Shown: positions 8,730 through 15,838 of the stretch, piece after piece
Layout of the letters: every line of letters starts with the position of its first letter
How positions within the stretch are numbered: the first letter of the stretch is position 1
DNA from: Prosthecomicrobium pneumaticum
GTDB lineage: Bacteria > Pseudomonadota > Alphaproteobacteria > Rhizobiales > Kaistiaceae
Assembly: GCF_014199915.1 (NCBI RefSeq)
Contig: NZ_JACHOO010000004.1
Coordinates: forward strand, 104,024 to 168,023
Direction of reading: 5' to 3'
DNA length: 64,000 nt
Position numbers and translations under genes: made by a program
The notes under the pieces: generated by a model
The model's database searches: none
Seen by the model: only the letters and a program-made list of their open reading frames with translations
Told to the model about the DNA's origin: nothing

Positions 8730-8746
8730 GTTGTGAATAGAACAAC
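8730..8746. promoter_or_regulatory. Palindromic operator candidate GTTGT-n7-ACAAC
   Basis: Perfect 5-bp arms GTTGT and ACAAC flank GAATAGA in the gap between the PurC-like gene and the fold-III gene. The same GAATAG core lies between GTTG and AAC half-sites at 12055-12077. It is about 140 bp upstream of the fold-III gene start, in the only AT-rich part of that gap. A 6-bp stem GCAATC-ccc-GATTGC follows at 8775-8789, just after the PurC-like stop, without a T-run. Regulator unknown. Confidence 0.4.
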
Positions 8747-8800
8747 TTCTAATTTATCATGGCGGCAGAGGATCGCAATCCCCGATTGCAGCGTTCCGCG

Positions 8801-9796
8801 CTATGTGATCGCCGCCGCGACCGGCTGCACGGCGACGCGGGCGAGCGTCCCGACCGCTTCCGCGGCGGCCGCCTCGAGCGTCCGCGTCGCGCCGACCGGA
8901 ACGCTGGTCCAGCGTTCGCAGAGTGCCCGATAGAGTTCGGCGACCGCCGCGGTGAGCACGGGCGGCAGGCGCGGCGGGCTCGGCCAGAGCGGACGCGGCA
9001 CGCCGGCCGCGGCGAGCCGCTGCACCTCCGCCTCGAGCCCGAAGCCGTGATAGAAATCGCGCAGGATCTGCTTCGAGACGTCGATGCCGTCGAGTACGAA
9101 GCGGTTTTCGTCCGGCGTGCCGGCGACATCGACGAGCATCAGCGCGCCGTCCTCGTCGAGCGCGAACTCGACCTTGCCGTCGGCGAGCACGAGGCCGCGT
9201 GCCGCCGCGTGGCGGGAGAGCACGGCGTCGATCTCGAGCGTCATCGCCTTCAGCGTCTCGAACTGGCCGGGCGTGAGCCCGGCGATCGCGCGCGCCTCGT
9301 CCTCCCGCACGAAGCGGTCGATCGTCTCGAGCTTGGTCGTGAATTCGAGGATCGGCCGGGCGAGCGGCGCGTCGGGCGGCGGCAGCACGTCGAGACCGAG
9401 ATCGGCCGGCGTCACCCGCCCGGCCGCGGCGCGGCGATAGACCGAGGCGCCGGGGCCGAGCCGGTTGCGATAGATCACCTGCAGCGGCACGAGCCGGGCG
9501 GTATCGCCCGGCCCGAGCGGACGCTCGGCGGGATCGAGCACGTTGACGAGCCGCACCTCCATGGCGCGCGGCGGCCGGAAGCCGATCATGTGCGTATGGA
9601 TGCCGGCGCATTCGAGCGCCTTGAGGCTCGCATGGCCCATCCGCGCCACCACCTCGCCCTTGCCGGGGATCTGGTCCGGCATCTTCGAGAAGTGGAAGAC
9701 GGAGAAATCGTCGGTGAAGCTGAAGATGGCGCGGCCCGTCCGGCCCGGGCCGGCGGCCACCTCGATCCGCGGTGTCTTGGTCGACCAGCGTTTCAT
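8801..9796 (-). CDS. SAICAR synthetase (PurC) paralogue
   Basis: A 331-residue member of the PurC family, which joins aspartate to a carboxy-aminoimidazole ribotide using ATP. Recognisable segments are SFTDDFSVFHF and QIPGKGEVVARM near residue 25, IHTHMIG near 65, LVPLQVIYRNRLG near 95, and LVDVAGTPDENRF near 220, where the usual DE-TPD motif has become DVAGTPD. It is longer and more divergent than a housekeeping PurC and sits away from other pur genes, so it is probably a paralogue acting on a related ribotide, as ForC does in formycin synthesis. The ATG at 9794-9796 has GGGAGG just upstream. It is followed by the fold-III gene on the same strand. Confidence 0.8.
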   Translation of the reverse strand: MKRWSTKTPRIEVAAGPGRTGRAIFSFTDDFSVFHFSKMPDQIPGKGEVVARMGHASLKALECAGIHTHMIGFRPPRAMEVRLVNVLDPAERPLGPGDTARLVPLQVIYRNRLGPGASVYRRAAAGRVTPADLGLDVLPPPDAPLARPILEFTTKLETIDRFVREDEARAIAGLTPGQFETLKAMTLEIDAVLSRHAAARGLVLADGKVEFALDEDGALMLVDVAGTPDENRFVLDGIDVSKQILRDFYHGFGLEAEVQRLAAAGVPRPLWPSPPRLPPVLTAAVAELYRALCERWTSVPVGATRTLEAAAAEAVGTLARVAVQPVAAAIT

Positions 9797-9825
9797 GGGG
9801 CTCTCCCTCCCTCGCGCCGGACCGC

Positions 9826-10476
9826 TCAGGGCGACAACCGCTCGTGCGTCCACGGCGTCGCCGCGTCGGCCCGCCGGAAGACGACGCGGTCGTGCAGGCG
9901 GAACGGCTTGTTGATCCAGAATTCGATCGTCGTCGGGGCGACGCGATAGCCCGCCCAATGCGGCGGCCGCGGGATCGGCCCGTCGCCGAAGCGCGCCGCC
10001 GTTTCGGCGACGGCCTGCGCGAGCGCGGCGCGGTCGGGGATCGGCCGCGACTGTCGGCTCGCCCAGGCGCCGATCCGGCTTTCGCGCGAGCGGGAGGCGA
10101 AATAGGCGTCCGCCTCGGCCTCGTCAACGAAGGCGGCGGGGCCGCGGAAGCGGACCTGCCGGCGCAGCGACTTCCAGTGCAGCACCGCCGCGCAGCGCAT
10201 GCCGGCGGCGAGTTCGCGCCCCTTCTGCGAGCCGGTATTGGTGAAGAACACGAAGCCCTCCGGGCCGGCGCTCTTCAGGAGCACCATGCGGACATTCGGC
10301 AGGCCCTCCGCGTCGACGGTGGCGAGCGCCATCGCATTGGCGTCCTCCGGCTCGCTCGCCTCGGCGAGCGCCATCCAGCGGGCGAACAGCGCGAAGGGGT
10401 CGTCCTGCTCGACGAGGGGCTCGCCCGGGCGGAAGGCGGCGTCGAGCGCGGGCGCGAAGGGCAGCGTTTCGGTCAT
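9826..10476 (-). CDS. pdxH: Pyridoxamine/pyridoxine 5'-phosphate oxidase
   Basis: The 216-residue sequence is a full-length PdxH: NAMALATVDAEGLPNVRMVLLK for FMN binding, FVFFTNTGSQKGREL, SRQSRPI, and the C-terminal substrate segment ending FWINKPFRLHDRVVFRR. It oxidises PNP or PMP to PLP with FMN and oxygen. The ATG overlaps the stop of the PLP-binding protein gene by 4 bp (ATGA), so the pair is translationally coupled. PdxH is usually a scattered housekeeping gene; its coupling to a PLP-homeostasis gene inside this cluster suggests a local need for PLP. Confidence 0.92.
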   Translation of the reverse strand: MTETLPFAPALDAAFRPGEPLVEQDDPFALFARWMALAEASEPEDANAMALATVDAEGLPNVRMVLLKSAGPEGFVFFTNTGSQKGRELAAGMRCAAVLHWKSLRRQVRFRGPAAFVDEAEADAYFASRSRESRIGAWASRQSRPIPDRAALAQAVAETAARFGDGPIPRPPHWAGYRVAPTTIEFWINKPFRLHDRVVFRRADAATPWTHERLSP

Positions 10477-11219
10477 CGGTCGGTCTCCGCTCGGTCGGCC
10501 CCGGTTTCGGAAGCGCCCGGCGCGGCGGCGGGCGGCCGGGCGCCGAACAGCGCGCTGCCGACCCGCACATGGGTGGCGCCGGCGGCGATCGCGGCGGGGA
10601 AATCGGCGCTCATGCCCATCGACAGGCCGGATAGGCCGTTCCGCGCCGCGATGCCGGAGAGCAGGGCGAAATCGGCCGCCGGGTCGCGGCCGGCCGGCGG
10701 GATGCACATCAGCCCCCCGACCGGCAGGTCGAACTCGGCCCGGCAGGCGCGGATCAGCGCGTCGGCATCGTCGGGGTCGACGCCGCCCTTTTGCGGCTCG
10801 CGGCCGGTGTTGACCTGGATGAAGATGGCCGGCCGCCGGCCGAGGCGATCGGCGGCGCGGGCGAGCGCGGCGGCGAGCTCCGGCCGGTCGACCGACTGGA
10901 TGGCGTCGAAGAGGAGCACGGCATCCTTCGCCTTGTTGGTCTGCAGATGGCCGATCAGATGGAGCGCGACCCCGGCCACCCGCTCGCGCAGCGCCGGCCA
11001 TTTCGCCTGCGCCTCCTGCACCCGGTTCTCGCCGAATACCCGCAGCCCCAGGGCCAGCGCGCCGGCGAGCCGCTCCGCCGGCACCGTCTTCGAGACGGCG
11101 ACGAGCGTCACCCCGTCCGGATCCCGCCCGCTCGCCCGTGCCGCGGCATCGAGCGCGCCGCGCACGCCGCGCAGCGCCTCGGCCATCGGATCGAGCGGCA
11201 GACCGCCACCTTCCGCCAT
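10473..11219 (-). CDS. YggS/PROSC-type PLP-binding homeostasis protein
   Basis: This 248-residue alanine-racemase-fold protein has the family PLP lysine at Lys44 in LVAVSKTVP, then FGENRVQEAQAKW, HLIGHLQTNKAKDA, VNTGREPQKGG, and the C-terminal LSMGMSADFPAAIAAGATHVRVGSALFG. The family buffers and delivers PLP rather than catalysing turnover. It is followed with a 4-bp overlap by pdxH. The C-terminal 20 residues are a low-complexity extension beyond the conserved domain. The promoter is probably in the 99-bp gap upstream, which holds two copies of the TGCAACC motif. Confidence 0.9.
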   Translation of the reverse strand: MAEGGGLPLDPMAEALRGVRGALDAAARASGRDPDGVTLVAVSKTVPAERLAGALALGLRVFGENRVQEAQAKWPALRERVAGVALHLIGHLQTNKAKDAVLLFDAIQSVDRPELAAALARAADRLGRRPAIFIQVNTGREPQKGGVDPDDADALIRACRAEFDLPVGGLMCIPPAGRDPAADFALLSGIAARNGLSGLSMGMSADFPAAIAAGATHVRVGSALFGARPPAAAPGASETGADRAETDR

Positions 11220-11281
11220 CGTCGCCCCCTCCCGGCGCCCGGGCCGGCGAACCGACCCGCGGCGATTGAACTCGGAAAAGC

Positions 11282-11329
11282 TGCAACCAAGATAGACGGA
11301 TCGCGCCGAGATGCAACCTTAAATAGGTT
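11282..11329. promoter_or_regulatory. Two TGCAACC-type sites upstream of yggS-pdxH
   Basis: TGCAACC occurs at 11282-11288 and again at 11312-11318. The second copy is part of an inverted repeat AACCT-taaat-AGGTT (11315-11329) that overlaps the stop codon of the TrpF-like gene. The same motif is found ahead of the TrpF-like/GMC pair and the PurH-like gene, so these are candidate sites for a common regulator. No recognisable regulator gene lies in the cluster itself. Confidence 0.4.
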
Positions 11330-12032
11330 TCGTTCCGGCATCCGCCGTCTGTTCGCCCGAGGCCGCCACCCGGGCGCCTTCCCGCTTCGCCGCCTCGTGG
11401 TAGCGCCGCACCTTGTCGAGATCCTTGGCGTGGCCGCCGTCGATATCGGTGCGCGTCTTCGAGTCGACCCCCGCCGGCCGCACGGCCCGGATCGCCGCGG
11501 CGACATTGTCCGGCCCGAGCCCGCCGGCGAGCAGGACCGGACAGCGCACCGCCTCGACGATGCGCCGGCTGAGCGCCCAGTCATGCGTCACGCCGAGCGC
11601 GCCGATCTTGCCGTCGCCGGGCCGCACGCTGTCGAGCATCAGAAAGTCGGCGAACGGGGCGAAGGCGACCGCCAGAGCCACGCTCGCCTCGTCGCCGACC
11701 GGAAGGCTGCGCATCAGGGCGAGGCCGGGGAAACGGGCCTTCAACGCCCGCATGTCGTCCGGCCCGATCGCCTCGGGCGCCGCGCCGAGATGGACGATCG
11801 GCGGAAGCAGCGCCGCGATGTGCGCCGCGATCGCATCGACATCGGCACTCATGAAGAGGGCACAGAAGCGCGCGCGCGGCCCCACCGCCGCCATCACGGC
11901 CCTCGCAGCGGCGACGGTGAGCTCGCGCGGGCGGCTGCCGTCGCCGACCTTGGCGCCGATATGGTCGACCCCGATTGCCGCGATGGCCCGCGCCGTCGCC
12001 GGGTCGGTCACCTCATAGACCTGGGTGAGCAC
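11319..12032 (-). CDS. Phosphoribosylanthranilate isomerase (TrpF) paralogue
   Basis: A 237-residue (beta-alpha)8 barrel of the TrpF family: GVDHIGAKVGDGSRP near residue 21, FLMLDSVRPG near 128, THDWALSRRIVEAVRCPVLLAGGLGPDNV near 148, and AGVDSKTRTD near 186. The general-acid Asp (LMLDS) is kept. The N-terminal KxCGxT motif that carries the general-base Cys reads QVYEVTDP, so that Cys is a Tyr. It probably isomerises a ribotide other than phosphoribosylanthranilate. The start is GTG (12030-12032) with GGAGG 6 nt upstream. It is the first gene of the minus-strand set and is divergent from the GMC gene. Confidence 0.78.
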   Translation of the reverse strand: MLTQVYEVTDPATARAIAAIGVDHIGAKVGDGSRPRELTVAAARAVMAAVGPRARFCALFMSADVDAIAAHIAALLPPIVHLGAAPEAIGPDDMRALKARFPGLALMRSLPVGDEASVALAVAFAPFADFLMLDSVRPGDGKIGALGVTHDWALSRRIVEAVRCPVLLAGGLGPDNVAAAIRAVRPAGVDSKTRTDIDGGHAKDLDKVRRYHEAAKREGARVAASGEQTADAGTKPI

Positions 12033-12044
12033 GGACCGCCTCCG

Positions 12045-12083
12045 TAATCTTAAGTTGCATAATGAATAGGGTGTAACCTAGAG
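12045..12083. promoter_or_regulatory. Divergent promoter/operator between TrpF-like and GMC genes
   Basis: On the minus strand TTACAC, 18 bp and TAAGAT form a candidate promoter for the TrpF-like gene. On the plus strand TTGCAT, 17 bp and CTAGAG could serve the GMC gene. ATGCAACTTAAGATTA (12045-12060, minus) and GTGTAACCTAGA (12071-12082, plus) are facing copies of the TGCAACCT motif around GAATAG, so one regulator could control both directions. Confidence 0.45.
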
Positions 12084-12174
12084 TGAGGCAAGCCCGCCGG
12101 ACCGGCGGGGCGGTCGAGGGGAGGCGCGGCGTCGTCCGGTCGGCACCGGGCGCGCCCCGCGGGGGAGGCGTCGC

Positions 12175-13908
12175 ATGGGTCGCTATCGCGCCGACAGGAT
12201 CGGCCATGGGTTTCCGGTTCCCGGGCCGCAGAGCCCGTCCTCCGGCACGGTGATGGACGAGATCTTCTTCCTCGACGAGCCGGCCTGGCAGGCGGCGCGG
12301 ACCGCGGGGGATTACGATCTCGTCGTGATCGGCTCCGGCTTCTGCGGCTATGCGGTGGCGCAGCGCGCCCTCGCCCGCGATCCGCGAACGCGCATCCTGA
12401 TGCTCGAGCGCGGCGGATACTTCCTGCCCGAGCACTTCCAGAACCTGCCAGGCCCCTTCGCCGACACGCTCTCCTCACAGACCGAGACCTTTCCCTGGAC
12501 GCTGTCGCGGGTGACGGCGGAGGGGCGCGCCGGCGGGTATCTGCGCTGGCAGCACGGCATGGTGCCGTTCTTCGGCGGCCGCTCGATCCTGTGGAGCGCC
12601 TGGTGCCCGCGCCCGAGCGCCGCGGAGATGACCGGCTGGCCGCAGGCGGTGATCGATGCCGCCACCCGCGGCTTCGGGGCCGCGGAGGCGCTGCTGCGGG
12701 TGCAGAGCGCCGACCGCATCGATCCCGAGCTGCCGGGTGAGGAGACGGGCCGGCTCGGCCGCCCCGTCTATGGCGCGCTGCAGCGCCGGCTGCAGACGCT
12801 TTTGCAGGCCGCGCCCGCGGAGGTGCCGGGTGTCTATCGCGCCGAGCCGGCGCCGCTCGCCTCCAACGCCAAGGTTTCGGACCGCATCGACTTCCAGAAA
12901 TTCTCGACGCCGGGCGAAATCCTCACCCTCGTCGAGGCGCAGGCGCGGCTGAAGGCGGCGGGCCTCGGCGCCTCGCTCGACATCGCCGCCTCCTGCATCG
13001 TCGAGACGATCGTCGCGCAGGACGGTGTGGCGACGGCCCTCACGACGAGCCGCGGCCCGGTGACGCTCGGCGGCGCCAAGCTCGTGCTGGCGCTCGGGGC
13101 GCTGCCCGCTGCGACGCTCGTCCGCACCGCCTTCGACACGCCCGAGATCGGCCGCCGCTATTGCGCGCACTTCACCTCGACGATCACCGCCCGCGTGCCG
13201 AAGGCGGCGTTCGAGGGCGCCGAGCCGATCGACGGGCTGCAGCTCGGCGCGGCCTATGTCGCGGGGACGGCCGGCGGTTATGACCGGCAGTATCACATGC
13301 AGATCTCCGCGCTCAGCGATCCGGCGCCGCTCCTCAACAGCGGCACGGCGCTCCGCTATATGCCCGACGTGCTCACCACCGCCTCGCGCCGCCAGCTCGA
13401 AAGCGCGCGCGGCTATGTCGTGCTGCCCTGCGCGACGCTCGGCGAGATGGAGGCGGGCGGCGCGGCGACCTGGTTCCGTGCCAATCCGGCCGATCCCGAT
13501 CCGACCACCAATGCGCTCCTGCAGCTCGTCGAGAGTCCCGCCGACCGCGAGACCTGGGACGCGATGGACGCCGCCACCTTCGCGACGCTCGAGACCGTGC
13601 TCTCGCCCGGCGGCCCCGCCGATGTCGAATACTGGCACGGCGATGCCGATACCGGCGTCTGGCGCCCCGAGCGCCCGCCGCCCGCGCTCTACCGGAATGA
13701 CGCGACCGTGCACGACGGCTCGACGCTCTATCTCGGCGAGGCGGCCGATGCGCCGGTCGATCTCGACTATCGGTTGCGCGGCAGCGCCAATGTCTATGTC
13801 ACCGGCGCCGCGCTCTGGCCGCGTGCCGGCTCGTGGAACCCGACCCTCACCATGGTCGCGCTTGCGATCGACCTCGCCGATCGCCTGGTCCCCGCCGCCC
13901 CGCGCTGA
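12175..13908 (+). CDS. GMC-family FAD-dependent oxidoreductase
   Basis: The 577-residue protein has the Rossmann dinucleotide motif VVIGSGFCGYAVAQRAL at residues 51-67, followed by MLERGGYF. At the C-terminus it has the GMC segment GSWNPTLTMVALAIDLADRL. The middle part is unlike glucose or choline dehydrogenases, so only the family is assigned: FAD-dependent oxidation of an alcohol. There is no signal peptide. The ATG at 12175 has GGGAGG 6 nt upstream. It is divergent from the TrpF-like gene across a shared operator and convergent with the PurH-like gene, and could oxidise a sugar hydroxyl in the cluster product. Confidence 0.85.
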   Translation: MGRYRADRIGHGFPVPGPQSPSSGTVMDEIFFLDEPAWQAARTAGDYDLVVIGSGFCGYAVAQRALARDPRTRILMLERGGYFLPEHFQNLPGPFADTLSSQTETFPWTLSRVTAEGRAGGYLRWQHGMVPFFGGRSILWSAWCPRPSAAEMTGWPQAVIDAATRGFGAAEALLRVQSADRIDPELPGEETGRLGRPVYGALQRRLQTLLQAAPAEVPGVYRAEPAPLASNAKVSDRIDFQKFSTPGEILTLVEAQARLKAAGLGASLDIAASCIVETIVAQDGVATALTTSRGPVTLGGAKLVLALGALPAATLVRTAFDTPEIGRRYCAHFTSTITARVPKAAFEGAEPIDGLQLGAAYVAGTAGGYDRQYHMQISALSDPAPLLNSGTALRYMPDVLTTASRRQLESARGYVVLPCATLGEMEAGGAATWFRANPADPDPTTNALLQLVESPADRETWDAMDAATFATLETVLSPGGPADVEYWHGDADTGVWRPERPPPALYRNDATVHDGSTLYLGEAADAPVDLDYRLRGSANVYVTGAALWPRAGSWNPTLTMVALAIDLADRLVPAAPR

Positions 13909-13988
13909 GGAGAGGCCCCGCGCGGCCCTCTCCCGCTCCGTCGGCGAAGGGGCGGCGGAGCCTGTGCGCGGCGGCCGCCCGGGCCGGC

Positions 13989-15524
13989 CTAATGGCGGAA
14001 CAGCCGCAGGCCGCAGAAGACCATGGCGAGGCCGAGCCGGTCGGCGGCGGCGATCGTATCGGCGTCGCGCCTCGCGCCGCCCTGCTGCACGATCGCGGTG
14101 ATTCCGGCGGCGGCCGCCGCCTCGACGCTGTCGGGGAAGGGGAAATAGGCGTCGGAGGCGAGCACCGCGCCGGTATCACCGATCTTCGCGAGCCCGCGCA
14201 CCGCGAGCGCCACCGCGCCGACCCGGCTCGGCTGGCCGCCGCCGATGCCGACCGTCGCGCCGTCCCGCGCCACCACAGCCGCATTCGAGCGGACGGCGCG
14301 CACCACCTCGAGGGCGAAGAGCATGTCCTCGATTTCGGCCTCGCCCGGCGCCCGCTTCGTCACGCGCACGAGATCGTCGCGGCCGATCCGCTGCCGGTCC
14401 GCGGTCTGCACGAGAAGGCCTCCGGTGACGCTGCGCACCTCCGGCTCCGCCTCTCCGTGCGGGCCGTAGCCCGTCTCGAGCAGGCGCATCGCCGGCCGTT
14501 TCGCCGCGGCGGCCCGGGCGGCCGCGGTGAAATGCGGCGCCACCACGGCCTCGGTGAAGGTCTCGAGGATGGTGGCCATCAGATCGCCGCCGACCGGCCG
14601 GTTGAAGCCGGCCGTGCCGCCATAGGCGCTTTCGGGGTCGGCGGCGAGCGCCCGGCGATAGGCGGCCTGCGTGTCCGCGCCGAGCGCGGCGCCGGCCGGG
14701 CCGGCGTGCTTGACGATCACCGCCGCCGGCCGGGCGAAACGGGCGGCGAGCGCGAAGGCGGCATCGGCGTCGAGCACATTGGTGTAGGAGGGCGCCCGCC
14801 CCTGCAGGAGCGTCGCCCCGGCGGCGCAGGCGCCCCAGGTCGCCGTCCGCCACAGTGTCGCGCGCTGATGCGGGTTCTCGCCATAGCGCAGCCGCGTCGC
14901 CCGGACGAGGAGCGGCGGCGCGAGCGGCGCCTCGCCCTGCGGATCCGCCTGCGCGGCGAGCGCCCGGGCGGCCGCCGCATCCGCCGCGGCGAGCCGGGCG
15001 AGCGCCCGCGCCGCGAGCTCGCGCCGCAGGGCGTTGCCGACCCGGCCCGCTGCCCGCAGCGCCGCGATGATCGGCGCGTAATCCTCCGGCTCGGTGGCGA
15101 CCGTCACGCGGCGATGCGTCTTCACGGCGGCACGGATCATCGCCGGCCCGCCAATGTCCATCCGCTCGAGCCTGTCGCCGGCGTCGAGCGGCGTCACCCC
15201 GGCGATCAGATAGTCGATCGGCCGGCTCCCCATCGCCTCGAGCGCCGCCGTCTCGTCCTCGTGCGCCATCAGCCCGGCGAAGACGGCCGGGTGAAGCGCC
15301 TTGACCCGTCCGCCGAGCAGTGGCGGCATGCCCGTGAGATCGGCGAGGTCGAACACCGCGAGGCCGGCGGCCCTGAGATGCGCCGCCGTGCCCTCGGTCG
15401 CGAACAGGGTGACCCCCTTCGCCGACAAGGCCGCCGCGATCTCGTCGAGCCCGCGCTTGTCGGCGACGGAGAGGATCGCGGCGGGAGGTGGCGGCATCGG
15501 GAAGCGGAACCATTCGACCAACAC
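13989..15524 (-). CDS. PurH (AICAR transformylase/IMP cyclohydrolase) paralogue
   Basis: The roughly 511-residue protein has both PurH domains. The N-terminal MGS-like cyclohydrolase domain is altered: the usual STGGTA is ATEGTA, the HPxIHGG loop is HPAVFAG, and VNLYPF is AGVTPL; the DIGGPAMIRAA segment is kept. The transformylase domain is better preserved: LRYGENPHQ, the catalytic pair in VKHAGPAGAALG, AYGGTAGFNRPV, VRSNAAVVARDGATVGIGGGQPSR, and the terminal GLRLFRH. It probably formylates, and perhaps cyclises, a ribotide resembling AICAR. The start is GTG (15522-15524) or ATG (15495-15497); the predicted transcription start almost coincides with the GTG, so it could be leaderless. Confidence 0.8.
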   Translation of the reverse strand: MLVEWFRFPMPPPPAAILSVADKRGLDEIAAALSAKGVTLFATEGTAAHLRAAGLAVFDLADLTGMPPLLGGRVKALHPAVFAGLMAHEDETAALEAMGSRPIDYLIAGVTPLDAGDRLERMDIGGPAMIRAAVKTHRRVTVATEPEDYAPIIAALRAAGRVGNALRRELAARALARLAAADAAAARALAAQADPQGEAPLAPPLLVRATRLRYGENPHQRATLWRTATWGACAAGATLLQGRAPSYTNVLDADAAFALAARFARPAAVIVKHAGPAGAALGADTQAAYRRALAADPESAYGGTAGFNRPVGGDLMATILETFTEAVVAPHFTAAARAAAAKRPAMRLLETGYGPHGEAEPEVRSVTGGLLVQTADRQRIGRDDLVRVTKRAPGEAEIEDMLFALEVVRAVRSNAAVVARDGATVGIGGGQPSRVGAVALAVRGLAKIGDTGAVLASDAYFPFPDSVEAAAAAGITAIVQQGGARRDADTIAAADRLGLAMVFCGLRLFRH

Positions 15525-15558
15525 TGCAACCTATACGGTATTTTCCGGGCGGAAACAA
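15525..15558 (-). promoter_or_regulatory. Promoter of the PurH-like gene with TGCAACCT site over the -10
   Basis: On the minus strand TTGTTT (15553-15558), 17 bp and TATAGG (15530-15535) make a good sigma70-type promoter. Its transcription start would fall close to the GTG start codon. The plus strand reads TGCAACCTATA over the -10 box (15525-15535), the same motif as in the other cluster gaps, so a bound protein would block the promoter. Confidence 0.5.
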
Positions 15559-15838
15559 TCATGCTCGCACGAAAGGGCGGCAGGGGCGAAGATGCGTGGG
15601 CCGGAGCGGAAAGCCCCCTCGACCCGCCGTCGCGCGATCGGGCGGCGGGCCACGGCGCGGGCGCGAACCCGAAGCGATCACGATGTCTCCGGCGGGTTCG
15701 CGCGGCCGCAGAAGCCCGGCCCGCCGCGGCCCGCCCCCGAGCGCGCCGCCGGCAGGCCCCGGCCTGCCGTCCGATCGACGCCGGTTCGCGCCACGCCCCG
15801 ATATTTTCAAAGCCGGCCAATCGGTTACACTGCGCACC
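15559..15838 (+). promoter_or_regulatory. CRISPR leader region, no gene seen
   Basis: About 280 bp lie between the PurH-like promoter and the first CRISPR repeat. The region is GC-rich rather than AT-rich and has no credible ORF. TTTTCA (15804-15809), 16 bp and TACACT (15826-15831) form a candidate promoter whose start would be at the first repeat, which suits transcription of the array on the plus strand. No cas gene or remnant was recognised here. Confidence 0.5.

Noticed and set aside
8775-8789. Stem GCAATC-ccc-GATTGC as terminator of the PurC-like gene
   Set aside because: It has only 6 bp and no T-run, and the next gene on the same strand follows, so termination is not convincing.
13989-15524. 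Housekeeping purH
   Set aside because: Several cyclohydrolase motifs are changed and the neighbours are not purine genes; a normal purH probably exists elsewhere, but this cannot be checked here.
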